From positions 1 through 64,000 of the forward strand of contig JAJYEQ010000006.1 in NCBI GenBank assembly GCA_021785695.1: DNA of 64,000 nucleotides, given 5' to 3'. Numbering within the stretch: the first letter of the stretch is position 1; each line of letters begins with the position of its first letter. The notes beneath the pieces are model-generated. The model was not told the DNA's origin and searched no databases. It saw only the letters and a program-made list of their open reading frames with translations. This document shows positions 16,460 to 25,161 of this stretch, in pieces. Source of the DNA: Actinomycetes bacterium (GTDB lineage: Bacteria > Actinomycetota > Acidimicrobiia > Acidimicrobiales > RAAP-2). Position numbers and translations under genes: made by a program.

Positions 16460-17371
16460 GTGCTGCCATCAGGCGAGCAGATTGCCATTGCGCACGGCGA
16501 CCAGCGCGCCGTGGTGACGGAGGTGGGGGCGACCCTGCGCACCTACGTGCAAGGTGGCGTGCCGGTCGTCGAGGGATTCAGCGGTGACGAGGTGCCCCTG
16601 GGTGCGCACGGCCAGGTTCTGTTCCCCTGGCCCAACCGGCTGGGCGTGGAGCCCTGGACCTTCGCGGATCGTGCGGGACAGCCCGCCGTCGACGAGCTGT
16701 CGGAAGCGGCGGGGATCCACGGACTGGTGCGCTGGCGTCCCTTCCGCATCGAGTCGGTCAACCAGAATCGCTGTGTCCTGTCCCTGCTGCTGCACCCGTC
16801 TCCGGCGTTCCCCTTCGCCGTCAGCATCGACGTCGCCTACCACCTCGGCTCGCTCGGGCTGACCGTGACCTCCACGGTGACGAACCGTGACGAGGTGCCG
16901 CTGCCCTTCGGCCTGGGCTTCCACCCGTACCTGGCCGTCACGAGCCCCACCATCGAGGGGGCGACGCTGCTGGTGCCGGCCCGCTCGTACGTGGCGGTCA
17001 ACGACCGGCGCCTGCCGACCGGCGAGATCCTGCCGGTGACCGGGGGGGAGCTCGACTTCACCAGCGCCAAGTCGGTCAACGGCCACGAGCTCGACGTCAC
17101 CTACACCGACCTCGAGCGCGACGACTCGGGGATGGCCACCACGACGGTGGTCGATCGTGGCGGTGGCACGATCGATCTCAGTGTGGACCGGAACTTCCCC
17201 TACCTGCAGGTGTACACGGGGGACCACCTGGGTCACGGGCGCCGGCGCACCGCCGTGGCCGTGGAGCCGATGACCTGCCCCCCCGACGCCTTGCGTTCGG
17301 GCAAGGACCTCGTCGTGCTGGAGCCCGGTCAGCACTGGGCCGGGTCCTGGCGCCTGCGGAGGCGGTCGTGA
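16460..17371 (+). CDS. Aldose 1-epimerase family protein
   Basis: 303 residues. It belongs to the galactose-mutarotase superfamily, which interconverts the alpha and beta anomers of aldoses. Active-site neighbourhoods are HGLVRWRPF (first histidine), FGLGFHPYL (second histidine) and VAVEPMTCPPDA, whose Glu is the likely base. The VEPMTCPP pattern is typical of the YihR-like subgroup rather than classical GalM, so the sugar is uncertain. GTG 16460 is preceded by GGAGAGGAG. It overlaps the SDR gene by 4 bases (GTGA), so the two are one operon. Confidence 0.87.
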   Translation: MLPSGEQIAIAHGDQRAVVTEVGATLRTYVQGGVPVVEGFSGDEVPLGAHGQVLFPWPNRLGVEPWTFADRAGQPAVDELSEAAGIHGLVRWRPFRIESVNQNRCVLSLLLHPSPAFPFAVSIDVAYHLGSLGLTVTSTVTNRDEVPLPFGLGFHPYLAVTSPTIEGATLLVPARSYVAVNDRRLPTGEILPVTGGELDFTSAKSVNGHELDVTYTDLERDDSGMATTTVVDRGGGTIDLSVDRNFPYLQVYTGDHLGHGRRRTAVAVEPMTCPPDALRSGKDLVVLEPGQHWAGSWRLRRRS

Positions 17372-18093
17372 GCGGGCGCGTGGTCCTGGTGACCGGCTCG
17401 ACCAGCGGCATCGGCCGGGCGACCGCCGAGCGCTTCGCGGCGCGAGGTGACGTCGTCGTCTTCAACTCGTCGCGCAGCGCCGCCGAGGGAGCCCGGCTGG
17501 CCGCCGCCACCCCCGGCGCGCACTACATCCAAGGGTCGGTGGGTGCCGAGGGTGGGGCCGAGACCCTCATCGCCGAGGTCCTCGAGCGGTGCGGTCGCCT
17601 CGACGTGCTGGTCAACAACGCCGCCACCACGCGCGAGATCCCGCATCGGGACCTGGCGGCGGCGAGCCGCGAGGTGTGGCGCGAGATCTTCGAGGTCAAC
17701 GTCTTTGGGACGTGGTCGATGTGCGTGGCCGCGATGGAGGCCCTCACGGCCAGCCACGGGTGCATCGTCAATGTGGGCTCGCTCGCGGGCGTTCGCCCGA
17801 CGGGATCGTCCATCCCCTACGCGGCCTCCAAAGCGGCCATCCACCACCTGACCGTCCTGTTGGCCAAGACCGTCGGCCCGGCGGTGCGGGTGAACGCCGT
17901 GGCTCCGGGGCTGGTGGACACGCCCTGGACGGCATCGTGGGCTCGTGTCCGCGAGCGTGTTGAGGCCAACGCGCCGCTGCACCGCAGCGGGAAGCCCGAG
18001 GACATCGCCGAGGTGATCGTCGACGTCGCGGCGCACGCCTACCTCACGGGACAGGTGATCGTCGTGGACGGGGGACTGGGACTCGTCTCCTAG
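17368..18093 (+). CDS. Short-chain dehydrogenase/reductase (SDR)
   Basis: 241 residues, normal length for a classical SDR. The nucleotide-binding motif is VTGSTSGIGRAT near the N-terminus. LVNNAATTREI carries the NNA motif. The catalytic set is the serine in VNVGSLAG, and Tyr and Lys in YAASKAAIHH. The C-terminal VVDGGLGLVS is typical. The aldose-epimerase neighbour, overlapping by 4 bases, suggests a sugar or sugar-derived polyol substrate, but this is inference. Confidence 0.9.
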   Translation: MSGRVVLVTGSTSGIGRATAERFAARGDVVVFNSSRSAAEGARLAAATPGAHYIQGSVGAEGGAETLIAEVLERCGRLDVLVNNAATTREIPHRDLAAASREVWREIFEVNVFGTWSMCVAAMEALTASHGCIVNVGSLAGVRPTGSSIPYAASKAAIHHLTVLLAKTVGPAVRVNAVAPGLVDTPWTASWARVRERVEANAPLHRSGKPEDIAEVIVDVAAHAYLTGQVIVVDGGLGLVS

Positions 18094-18099
18094 GGCGGC

Positions 18100-18975
18100 T
18101 CAGGCGACGACCGGGGGAACGACCGCGCGCAGCGCCGCGCTCACGGCGCGCATCGCCTGGCGCACCGGGGCCGAACGCCACGAGGGCGGGTGCTCGTCGA
18201 GGAGCGCGAGCGCCCACGGCGGCAGCAAGTCGAGGGCGCTGGCCACGACCAACCGGTACACGGCGGGGGCGAGCGTGCCGGCGCTCACGCCCGCGCGCAG
18301 GAAGTCGCGCGCCGCGACGCCGTCCGCACTCAGGCGCAGCTCGGGGCGAAACGCGCTCAGCTGGGCCGTCAGTTCGCGCCAGGTGCGCGGGGGGGACTCC
18401 ACGCCGAGGTCCCGGGCCAGGCGGGCCATCTCGTCGACGTAGCCGTCGGCATCGGCGGGCGCCAGCCGTCGGGCACCGTAGCGGCGGTACGAGGCCAGGA
18501 AGGCGTAGGTGCCCGCATCGTGCACCCAGGCGAGCAGGTGCGGGTCGTTGGCCGCGTAGGGGGCGCCATCGTCGGCGGTGCCGGTCACGCGCTCGTGGCC
18601 GGCGCGAACGCGCGCGACCGCCGCGCGGGCCGTGTCGCGCGTGCCGTACGTGGTCTCGGCGATGAAGCGAGCCGTCTGGCCCACCCGGCCGAGCGCGTCC
18701 TCGCGATAGCGCGAGTGGTCGGCGACGCCCGCCATGGAGTGGGGGTGGAGCATCTCGAAGAACAGCGCGGCCACCCCACCGACCAGCATGGCGGGCAGGT
18801 CGCCGTGCACCTGGCGGGCCACGCCTCCCACGGGCAGGTAGGCCACGGCGGGGTCGTCGCACACCGGCGGCGGGTCGTGATCGAGCCCGATGGCCTGCCG
18901 GACCGCGCGATCTGCGGGAGCCCGCCACCACTGCCTGGGGGGCGTGGTCTCCCCGTCGGACTCCCGGTTGCGCAC
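18100..18975 (-). CDS. DUF2236 (MpaB-like oxygenase) family protein
   Basis: 291 residues. The family pattern is visible: LFFEMLHPHSMAGVADHSRY, DPHLLAWVHDAGTYAFLASY and the trailing helix region. Some DUF2236 proteins are heme-dependent oxygenases or latex-clearing-protein relatives. His in HPHSMAG and in LLAWVHDAG are candidate ligands. GTG 18975 is chosen over a frame starting at 19029, because a minus-strand TACACT box ends exactly 6 bases before it. The 3' end lies 6 bases from the end of the convergent SDR. Confidence 0.78.
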   Translation of the reverse strand: MRNRESDGETTPPRQWWRAPADRAVRQAIGLDHDPPPVCDDPAVAYLPVGGVARQVHGDLPAMLVGGVAALFFEMLHPHSMAGVADHSRYREDALGRVGQTARFIAETTYGTRDTARAAVARVRAGHERVTGTADDGAPYAANDPHLLAWVHDAGTYAFLASYRRYGARRLAPADADGYVDEMARLARDLGVESPPRTWRELTAQLSAFRPELRLSADGVAARDFLRAGVSAGTLAPAVYRLVVASALDLLPPWALALLDEHPPSWRSAPVRQAMRAVSAALRAVVPPVVA

Positions 18976-18981
18976 GGGGCC

Positions 18982-18987
18982 AGTGTA
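18982..18987 (-). promoter_or_regulatory. -10 box, leaderless type, of the DUF2236 gene
   Basis: TACACT on the minus strand ends 6 bases before GTG 18975. The divergent clpS has the weaker GACACT, 5 bases before its ATG at 19028. Confidence 0.5.
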
Positions 18988-19027
18988 GGGAGGTGCGCTG
19001 GCGCACTGCCGTCTGCGACACTGGGAC

Positions 19028-19342
19028 ATGGCATCGCTCCCTCCCGAGGTGGCTCAGCCGAGCGTCATCGTCGAGCCGGAGCGCTCGACGTCGACGGTGG
19101 CGGTGGCGCAACGCACCTGGGATGTGGTGGTGTGGAACGACCCGGTGACGCCGATGGACGTCGTGGTGGTGATCTTTCGGCGGATCTTCGGGTACTCGAC
19201 GGGGCGCTGCACGCAGCTGATGATGCGTGTGCACCACGAGGGCCGCGCCGTCGTGTGGTCGGGTCGGCGCGAGCGCGCCGAGGAGTACTGCGTGCGGGTG
19301 CAGGTGGCCGGCCTGCGCTGCACCATCGAGGTCACGACCTGA
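19028..19342 (+). CDS. clpS: ATP-dependent Clp protease adaptor ClpS
   Basis: 104 residues. ClpS delivers N-degron substrates to ClpA/ClpC. The adaptor core is WDVVVWNDPVTPMDVVVVI, then LMMRVHHEGRAVVWSG with the conserved ligand-binding residues, ending in LRCTIEV. No ClpA/ClpC gene is in the window, although ClpP and ClpX are at 27579 and 28249. The stop overlaps the next ATG by one base (TGATG), coupling it to the DUF2017 gene. Confidence 0.93.
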   Translation: MASLPPEVAQPSVIVEPERSTSTVAVAQRTWDVVVWNDPVTPMDVVVVIFRRIFGYSTGRCTQLMMRVHHEGRAVVWSGRRERAEEYCVRVQVAGLRCTIEVTT

Positions 19343-19767
19343 TGGCCCGCCTGTTCACGCGCCAGCGAGGCGGCGGTGTCGTGGTGCGCCTCAACGAGCT
19401 GGGCCGGTCGCTGGTCCTCGACGCCGCCCGGCGAGTCGCCGCCGCCGAGCGGGGCGAGGAGTCCGTCTGGGCGGCCCTGCTGGCCAGCCCGGTCGACCCC
19501 TCGCGCGCCGACGACCCCCTGGTCACGCTGGGACGTCAGCGGGACATGGCGAGCAACGCCGAACTGGTCGTGCTCACCGCCGGTGAGGACCTCCTGACGG
19601 ATGCGGAGGCCTGGGCGTGGCTGAGCACGCTGCAGGTCGCCCTGCGCGGCCTGGCCGACGAGCACGCGGTCACCGATGAGGATGCCCTGGCCGCGGCCCC
19701 GCCCGATGTCCACGAGAGGGTCCAGGCGCTCCAGACGCTCCTCTTCTCCCTGGCGTCGTGCCTGTGA
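19342..19767 (+). CDS. DUF2017 family protein
   Basis: 141 residues. Actinobacterial DUF2017 genes sit directly after clpS, as here. The sequence starts MARLFTRQRGGGVVVRLNELG and contains DPSRADDPL and the helical AWAWLSTLQVALRGLA. Function is unknown. It may take part in ClpS-linked proteolysis, but only gene order suggests this. The start overlaps the clpS stop by one base, and the last bases overlap the secreted protein that follows. Confidence 0.82.
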   Translation: MARLFTRQRGGGVVVRLNELGRSLVLDAARRVAAAERGEESVWAALLASPVDPSRADDPLVTLGRQRDMASNAELVVLTAGEDLLTDAEAWAWLSTLQVALRGLADEHAVTDEDALAAAPPDVHERVQALQTLLFSLASCL

Positions 19768-20486
19768 GCCGGGGCTCTCGGGTCGACCCGGTCGGGGGAC
19801 GCGGGCGCGTGCTGGGGCTGGCCGTGGCGACGGTGCTGGCCGCCTGGCCCGCGGGAGCCGCGAGCGCCGCAACGCCGAGCGTGGCCAGCGTGGTGAGCCG
19901 CGCCCAGCACGACATGCTGGCGGCGGGCTGTGTCCATATCGTGGTGCGCGTGCGGGGCACCCGGCCGGGCACCATCGTGGCCGACATCGGGCGGGCGACG
20001 GGTCGCGAGACGTATCGCTACGGGACGGCCGTCGTCCACGTGCTGGTCACACCGACAGCCGCCTACGTGAGAGGAAACGCCGCCGGCCTGCGCGGGCTCG
20101 TGGGCTTGACGCGGCCCCAGGTGCGCCTGGTCGGCGGCCGGTTCATCGAGATGCGCGCGGGGACGAGCCAGTACAGCGGCTTCGCTGACAGCCTCACGGT
20201 GGCCGCCCTGGCGGGACTGCTGCCGCACGGTCGGGGCATCACGCTGCACCTCGCGGGGGCTCACCGGGTGGTGCTCTCGTGGACGAGCACGTCGTCGGCG
20301 GGGACCTCGTCGGCCGCGCTGACCCTGCTGGTTGGCGCTCGGGTCCTGCCCGAGGTCGAGACGGTGCGCGGTGCCGCGGGTGGGGGATCGACCCGCTTCT
20401 CGCACTGGGGTCGCGTCGTCAGAGTCGGCCCCCCGGCGCCGGGGCGAACGATCGCCTACGGGGTGGTAGCCGGCCGGGTGCCCTAG
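19764..20486 (+). CDS. Secreted protein of unknown function
   Basis: About 240 residues with an N-terminal signal peptide (VLGLAVATVLAAWPAGAASA, then AATPS as the likely cleavage region). The rest is predicted beta-rich with no recognised motif; it faintly resembles LppX/LprG-type lipid-binding domains but lacks a lipobox. GTG 19764 is preferred because it overlaps the DUF2017 stop by 4 bases (GTGA); a GTG two codons upstream (19758) is the alternative. No other gene explains it. Confidence 0.65.
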   Translation: MSRGSRVDPVGGRGRVLGLAVATVLAAWPAGAASAATPSVASVVSRAQHDMLAAGCVHIVVRVRGTRPGTIVADIGRATGRETYRYGTAVVHVLVTPTAAYVRGNAAGLRGLVGLTRPQVRLVGGRFIEMRAGTSQYSGFADSLTVAALAGLLPHGRGITLHLAGAHRVVLSWTSTSSAGTSSAALTLLVGARVLPEVETVRGAAGGGSTRFSHWGRVVRVGPPAPGRTIAYGVVAGRVP

Positions 20487-20526
20487 CCGGTGCCGTGCCA
20501 TTGTGGACTTTGGACCCTGGCAGCAC

Positions 20527-20532
20527 TACGGT
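20527..20532 (+). promoter_or_regulatory. -10 box of the propionyl-CoA synthetase-like gene
   Basis: TACGGT, 47 bases before ATG 20580. The leader holds AAGGGGGGA as ribosome binding site. No good -35 box. Confidence 0.35.
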
Positions 20533-20579
20533 CGGGCAGACTGGCCTTCGGGGATCGATTGACCAGCTAAGGGGGGACG

Positions 20580-22463
20580 ATGGGATCGTATTGGGACGCC
20601 TTTAGGCGCAGCGTCGAGGACCCGGAGGGGTTCTGGGGTGAGGCGGCAGCGGGGATCAGCTGGTACCGCCAACCCGACCGCACCCTCGACGACTCGCACG
20701 CGCCGATGTACCGGTGGTTCCCCGGGGGCGAGATGAACACCTGCTACAACGCCCTCGACCGGCACGTCGAGGCGGGGCGTGGCGCCCAGTTGGCCCTGAT
20801 CTACGACAGCCCGGTGACGGACACCCAGCAGACCTTCACCTATGACCAGTTGCTCGACGAGGTGTCGCGCTTCGCGGGCGCCCTGCGCGACCTGGGCGTG
20901 GGTCGGGGCGATCGCGTGGTGATCTACATGCCCATGATCCCCCAGGCGCTGATGGCGATGCTGGCCTGCGCGCGCATCGGGGCCATCCACTCCGTGGTGT
21001 TCGGGGGATTCGCTGCGCACGAGCTGGCCATGCGGATCGACGACGCCGCGCCCACCGTGGTGGTCTCGGCCAGCTGTGGCATTGAGGTCAACCGCGTGAT
21101 CGAGTACAAGCCGCTCCTCGACGCCGCGATCGACGAGGCCACCAACAAGCCGCGGGCCTGCGTCATCGTCCAGCGGCCCGAGGCGCCCGCCACGATGGTC
21201 CCGGGACGCGACCACGACTGGGACGAGGTCACGCGCGCGGCCGCGCCGGCCCCCTGCGAGAGCGTCGCGGCCACCGACCCGCTCTACATCCTCTACACCT
21301 CCGGCACCACGGGGCGGCCCAAGGGCGTCGTGCGCGACAACGGGGGACACGCCGTCGCGCTGCACTGGTCGATGAGCAACATCTACGACACCGCGCCCGG
21401 GGAGGTGTTCTGGGCGGCGTCCGACGTCGGCTGGGTGGTGGGTCACTCGTACATCGTCTACGCGCCGCTGCTGGCCGGCTCGACCTCGGTCCTCTACGAG
21501 GGCAAGCCCGTCGGGACGCCCGACGCGGGCGCGTTCTGGCGGGTGATCAGTGAGTGGGGGGTCAAGACACTCTTCACGGCCCCCACGGGCTTTCGCGCGA
21601 TCAAGCGCGACGACCCCGATGGCACCTTGATGGCCCGCTACGACCTATCCAAGTTCCGCTACCTCTTCCTCGCGGGCGAGCGTCTCGACCCGGAGACCTA
21701 CCAGTGGGCCAGCGAGCACCTGGGCGTGCCGGTGATCGACCACTGGTGGCAGACCGAGACGGGCTGGCCCGTCGCGGCCAACCTGATGGGACTCGATCCG
21801 CTGCCGATCAAGCCGGGATCACCCACCGTCCCGGTTCCGGGATTCAACGTCGAGATCGTGACCGAGTCGGGAGAGCCGGCGGCGGCCGACACCGAGGGGC
21901 TGATCCTGATCAAGCTGCCCCTGCCTCCAGGATGCATGAGCGGCGTGTGGGGAGACGAGAAGAAGTACATCGACACCTACCTCTCGCACACGCCGGGCTA
22001 CTACCTCACGGGTGACGGCGGTCACTTCGACGAGGACGGCTACCTGTTCGTGATGGGCCGCGTCGACGACGTCATCAACGTGGCCGGGCACCGGCTGTCG
22101 ACCGGGCAGATCGAGGAGATCATCGCGTCGCATCCCGCGGTAGCCGAGTGCGCGGTCATCGGCGTCAACGACACCCTCAAGGGCCAGGTGCCCCGAGGCC
22201 TCGCGGTCCTGAAGAGCGGGGTGACGCGCGACCACGACGAGGTCGCCGCCGAGCTCGTCCAGCTCGTCCGCGACCGCCTCGGCGCCGTGGCCAGCCTGCG
22301 CCAGGTCGACATCGTCGACGCGCTGCCGAAGACCCGGTCGGGCAAGGTGCTGCGCAAGTCCATGCGGGCCATCGCCGATGGCGTGGACATGCCGGTGCCC
22401 TCGACCATCGACAATCCCGCGACGCTCGACGCCCTGCGACCAGTCTTGCGCCCGAGCAGCTAG
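20580..22463 (+). CDS. prpE: Propionyl-/acetyl-CoA synthetase-type acyl-CoA ligase
   Basis: 627 residues, close to PrpE and Acs length. It adenylates propionate or acetate and transfers it to CoA. Key pieces are VVFGGFAAHELAMRIDDA, YTSGTTGRPKGVVRDNGG and HWWQTETGWPVAANLMG. The C-terminal domain has GRVDDVINVAGHRLSTGQ, and the catalytic lysine lies in PKTRSGKVLRKSMR. The VVRDNGGHAVALHWSM stretch is characteristic of PrpE rather than Acs, so propionate is favoured. ATG 20580 follows AAGGGGGGACG. It converges on the cysteine-synthase homologue with 33 bases between stops. Confidence 0.87.
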   Translation: MGSYWDAFRRSVEDPEGFWGEAAAGISWYRQPDRTLDDSHAPMYRWFPGGEMNTCYNALDRHVEAGRGAQLALIYDSPVTDTQQTFTYDQLLDEVSRFAGALRDLGVGRGDRVVIYMPMIPQALMAMLACARIGAIHSVVFGGFAAHELAMRIDDAAPTVVVSASCGIEVNRVIEYKPLLDAAIDEATNKPRACVIVQRPEAPATMVPGRDHDWDEVTRAAAPAPCESVAATDPLYILYTSGTTGRPKGVVRDNGGHAVALHWSMSNIYDTAPGEVFWAASDVGWVVGHSYIVYAPLLAGSTSVLYEGKPVGTPDAGAFWRVISEWGVKTLFTAPTGFRAIKRDDPDGTLMARYDLSKFRYLFLAGERLDPETYQWASEHLGVPVIDHWWQTETGWPVAANLMGLDPLPIKPGSPTVPVPGFNVEIVTESGEPAAADTEGLILIKLPLPPGCMSGVWGDEKKYIDTYLSHTPGYYLTGDGGHFDEDGYLFVMGRVDDVINVAGHRLSTGQIEEIIASHPAVAECAVIGVNDTLKGQVPRGLAVLKSGVTRDHDEVAAELVQLVRDRLGAVASLRQVDIVDALPKTRSGKVLRKSMRAIADGVDMPVPSTIDNPATLDALRPVLRPSS

Positions 22464-22496
22464 GAGCCCATCCCCCCTCGCGCGGGGTCCAGCCGA

Positions 22497-23390
22497 TCAG
22501 GCCGAGAAGTACTCGCTCAAGTACTTCTCGCCCTCGTCGGCGAAGACGGTGACGATCGTGGACCCGGCGGGCATCTGGTCGCGCAGGCGGCGCGCGCCCA
22601 CGAGATTGGCCCCCGAACTGGGTCCCACGAGCATGCCGAAGTGGCTGGCCAGCCGACGCATCTCGGCGATGGCGTCGTCGCTGTGGACGTCGATGACCTC
22701 GTCGACGAGGTGGCGATGGCGCTGGTAGATGGTGGGCACGAAGCCGTCGGAGATCCCTTCGATGCGGTGCAGGTTGATGTCGCCACACTGGATGGTCGTC
22801 GACTCACTGGGCTCCAGGGCGACGATGCGGACGAGCGGGTTGACCTGGCGGAAGTGCTGGCCGACCCCGATCAGGGTGCCACCGGTACCCACACCCATCA
22901 AGAACGCGTCGGGCAGTCGGTCCTCGGGCAGCTGGGCGACGATCTCGGGACCGAGCCACTCGCGGTTCTCGTCGACGTTCCACTCCGAGGAGAACTGGTG
23001 CGGGGCGAAGTGGCCGGGCAGGTCGCCGAGCCGATCGGCCTCGGCCAGGGCGTCGGTGACGTGAAAGGTGCCCACGGTGCGGATCTCGGCGCCGAAGGCC
23101 GTGGAGATGGCAGTGCGCTCGTGGCTGAGCCCCGCGGGCATGACCACGATCATGTGGTAGCCCTTCACCGCGGCCACCATCGACATCGCGTTGCCGGTGT
23201 TGCCGCTGGAGGCCTCGACGATGGTGTCGCCCGGGTGCAGCAGTCCCTCGCGCTCGGCCCGCTCGATCAGCGCGCGGGCCAGTCGGGCCTTGATGGATCC
23301 CGACGGGTTGCGATACTCGAGCTTGACGAAGATCCCATCGACCTCCACCAGGGGCGTTGACCCGATGGCGTCCAGTACCGTTTGCGACAC
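22497..23390 (-). CDS. PLP-dependent cysteine synthase family enzyme
   Basis: 297 residues. It belongs to the CysK/CysM fold-type II family. LVEVDGIFVKLEYRNPSGSIKARL gives the PLP Schiff-base Lys34, and ASSGNTGNAMS is the phosphate/substrate loop. GVGTGGTLIGVG binds the PLP phosphate. The usual Asp after the lysine (SIKDR) is Ala here (SIKAR), so substrate use may differ from O-acetylserine sulfhydrylase; cystathionine beta-synthase-like or O-phosphoserine-type activities are alternatives. GTG 23390 has AAGGGGGA upstream. The neighbouring tRNA-Lys gene is transcribed in the same direction. Confidence 0.85.
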   Translation of the reverse strand: MSQTVLDAIGSTPLVEVDGIFVKLEYRNPSGSIKARLARALIERAEREGLLHPGDTIVEASSGNTGNAMSMVAAVKGYHMIVVMPAGLSHERTAISTAFGAEIRTVGTFHVTDALAEADRLGDLPGHFAPHQFSSEWNVDENREWLGPEIVAQLPEDRLPDAFLMGVGTGGTLIGVGQHFRQVNPLVRIVALEPSESTTIQCGDINLHRIEGISDGFVPTIYQRHRHLVDEVIDVHSDDAIAEMRRLASHFGMLVGPSSGANLVGARRLRDQMPAGSTIVTVFADEGEKYLSEYFSA

Positions 23391-23436
23391 GAATCCCCCT
23401 TGCGCCCGGCGTGGTGGGGAGGCACCCTCCCCTGTG

Positions 23437-23512
23437 TGGTGCGCCGGCCGGGACTTGAACCCGGAACCTGTTGATTAAGAGTCAAATGCTCTGCCAATTG
23501 AGCTACCGGCGC
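23437..23512 (-). tRNA. tRNA-Lys (anticodon CTT)
   Basis: Complete cloverleaf on the minus strand. The acceptor GCGCCGG pairs with CCGGCGC, and the anticodon loop is CTCTTAA with CTT. The T-arm is CCGGG-TTCAAGT-CCCGG, and CCA is encoded at the 3' end. The outermost anticodon-stem pair (27-43) is a T-C mismatch. A TAGACT box ends 6 bases before the mature 5' end. Confidence 0.97.
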
Positions 23513-23518
23513 GCCGCG

Positions 23519-23524
23519 AGTCTA
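23519..23524 (-). promoter_or_regulatory. -10 box with start at the mature 5' end of tRNA-Lys
   Basis: TAGACT on the minus strand ends 6 bases before the mature tRNA 5' end at 23512. This is the same distance as in the leaderless mRNAs. Confidence 0.5.
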
Positions 23525-24958
23525 CCCCACCGATGTAACGGGGTGCTGTATCGCCTGGGTCTCGAGGAACTCCTCGATGCCCCAGCGCCCGAGCTCACGG
23601 CCGATGCCGGACAGCTTGAAACCGCCGAAGGGCGCACCGGGATTGAAGGTGCCGCCGTTGATCTCGACCTGACCCGTGCGCAGCCGGGTGGCGACGCCCA
23701 GCGCCTCCTCGTCCGTGCCGGCCCACACGCCACCGGCGAGTCCGTACTCGGAGTCGTTGGCCAGGGCGATGGCGTCATCGATCGTGTCGTAGGCGATGAT
23801 GCACAGCACCGGACCGAAGATCTCCTCGCGCGCGATGACCATGTCGTTGCGAACGTCGCTGAACACCGTCGGCTCAACGAAGAATCCCTGATCGAGGCCG
23901 GCCGGCGTCTCCAGCCCCCCGCACACGAGTCGCGCGCCCTCCTCGAGTCCGCGCTTGATGTAGCCGCGCACGCGGTCGCGCTGTGCAGCGCTGGCCAGCG
24001 GGCCCACGAGCGCCGTGTCGCTGAGGGCCGGACCCGGGGCGTAGCGGGGGATCGCCTGGCGCACCAGATCCTCGACGCGCTCGAGCTGGGATCGTGGCAC
24101 CAGCAGGCGTGTGAGGGCCGAGCAGGTCTGGCCGGAGTTCAAGAAGCACTTGAAGAGGGCGTCGGGAATCGCGCGCTCGAAGTCGGCACTGGGCAAGATG
24201 ACGTTGGCGGACTTCCCGCCGAGCTCGAGCGCGACGCGCTTGACGTCGCGGGCGGCCAACTCCATGATGCGGCGGCCCGCGCGGGTCGATCCGGTGAACG
24301 ACACCATGGCGACGCGCGGATCGCGCACCAGCGCCTCACCGGTCGTGGGCCCAGGCCCCGACACCAGGTTCACGACGCCGGCGGGAAAGCCCACGCCGTC
24401 GAGGATCTCGAAGAGGGCGATGGCGCTCAGTGGTGCCACCTCGCTGGGCTTGAGGACCACCGTGCACCCCGCCGCCAGAGCGCCCGCGAGCTTGTTGGCG
24501 GCCTGGTGGAGGGGGTAGTTCCAGGGGGTGATCGCCGCCACCACGCCGATGGGCTCGCGCCGCACCGTCGAGTTGCCGATCTTCTCGGACCAGGTGAGGG
24601 TGGCGGCACGGGCCGCGGCGTCGGTGAAGGTCGCCACGGGGAGTCCCACCTGGATCCGGTCGCTCAGGCGGTGCGGCATGCCCACCTCGCGTGCGATCAT
24701 CGTGGCGATCTCGTGACGGCGCGCGGACAGTGCCGCCGCCGTCGCGGCCAGCAGCGACGCGCGCTCGGCCACCGGCGTGGCCGCCCAGCCGGCGAAGGCG
24801 CCCGTAGCCGCATCGACGGCCGCTCGCACCTCGGCGTCGGTGGCACTGGGCACGGTGGCCAGCGTCTCGCCGGTCGACGCGTCGGTCACCGCGATCGACT
24901 CGGCGGTGGCCGGCGTGCGCCAGGTCCCGTTCACGTAGATGCCCGTCGCGTCGTTCAT
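23522..24958 (-). CDS. NAD(P)-dependent aldehyde dehydrogenase
   Basis: 478 residues, normal ALDH length. It oxidises an aldehyde to the acid; the substrate is unreadable. The cofactor-binding glutamate is in ALELGGKSANV and the catalytic cysteine in NSGQTCSALTR. The Rossmann segment reads VSFTGSTRAGRRIMELAA, and EEIFGPVLCI is the C-terminal family motif. ATG 24958 is chosen because GGGAGG lies 5 bases upstream and MNDATGIYVNG starts the homology. It ends 9 bases before the 5' end of tRNA-Lys, so the -10 box of that tRNA overlaps the stop codon region. Confidence 0.92.
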   Translation of the reverse strand: MNDATGIYVNGTWRTPATAESIAVTDASTGETLATVPSATDAEVRAAVDAATGAFAGWAATPVAERASLLAATAAALSARRHEIATMIAREVGMPHRLSDRIQVGLPVATFTDAAARAATLTWSEKIGNSTVRREPIGVVAAITPWNYPLHQAANKLAGALAAGCTVVLKPSEVAPLSAIALFEILDGVGFPAGVVNLVSGPGPTTGEALVRDPRVAMVSFTGSTRAGRRIMELAARDVKRVALELGGKSANVILPSADFERAIPDALFKCFLNSGQTCSALTRLLVPRSQLERVEDLVRQAIPRYAPGPALSDTALVGPLASAAQRDRVRGYIKRGLEEGARLVCGGLETPAGLDQGFFVEPTVFSDVRNDMVIAREEIFGPVLCIIAYDTIDDAIALANDSEYGLAGGVWAGTDEEALGVATRLRTGQVEINGGTFNPGAPFGGFKLSGIGRELGRWGIEEFLETQAIQHPVTSVG

Positions 24959-25018
24959 TTCGCCTCCCGAGAGGTCCGGCCGGGCGACGCGCGCCCGGCC
25001 GGACCGGTCCGGTTCTTT

Positions 25019-25096
25019 TGGGGTGAGCGACGGGGGTCGAACCCGCGACCTCCAGGACCACAACCTGGCGCTCTAGCCAACTGAGCTACGCCCACC
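25019..25096 (-). tRNA. tRNA-His (anticodon GTG)
   Basis: Minus-strand cloverleaf with acceptor GTGGGCG pairing with CGCTCAC. The extra G-1 (25096) faces discriminator C73, as expected for histidine. The anticodon loop is TTGTGGT with GTG, and CCA is encoded. It lies between the aldehyde dehydrogenase and tRNA-Arg. A weak CATACT box (minus, 25112-25107) ends 10 bases before its 5' end. Confidence 0.97.
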
Positions 25097-25149
25097 AAGC
25101 CGTCCCAGTATGGCACAGGGTAGGTCTCGCGCCGCGCTCGTGCGCTCGC

Positions 25150-25155
25150 TACGCT
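25150..25155 (+). promoter_or_regulatory. -10 box with start at the mature 5' end of tRNA-Arg
   Basis: TACGCT ends 6 bases before the first base of tRNA-Arg (25162), predicting a tRNA transcript without 5' leader. Confidence 0.5.
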
Positions 25156-25161
25156 GCAGGG

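Noticed and set aside
22464-22496. Terminator between prpE and the cysteine-synthase homologue
   Set aside because: Only a 4-bp CCCC/GGGG stem without a T-run is present, so no terminator is called.
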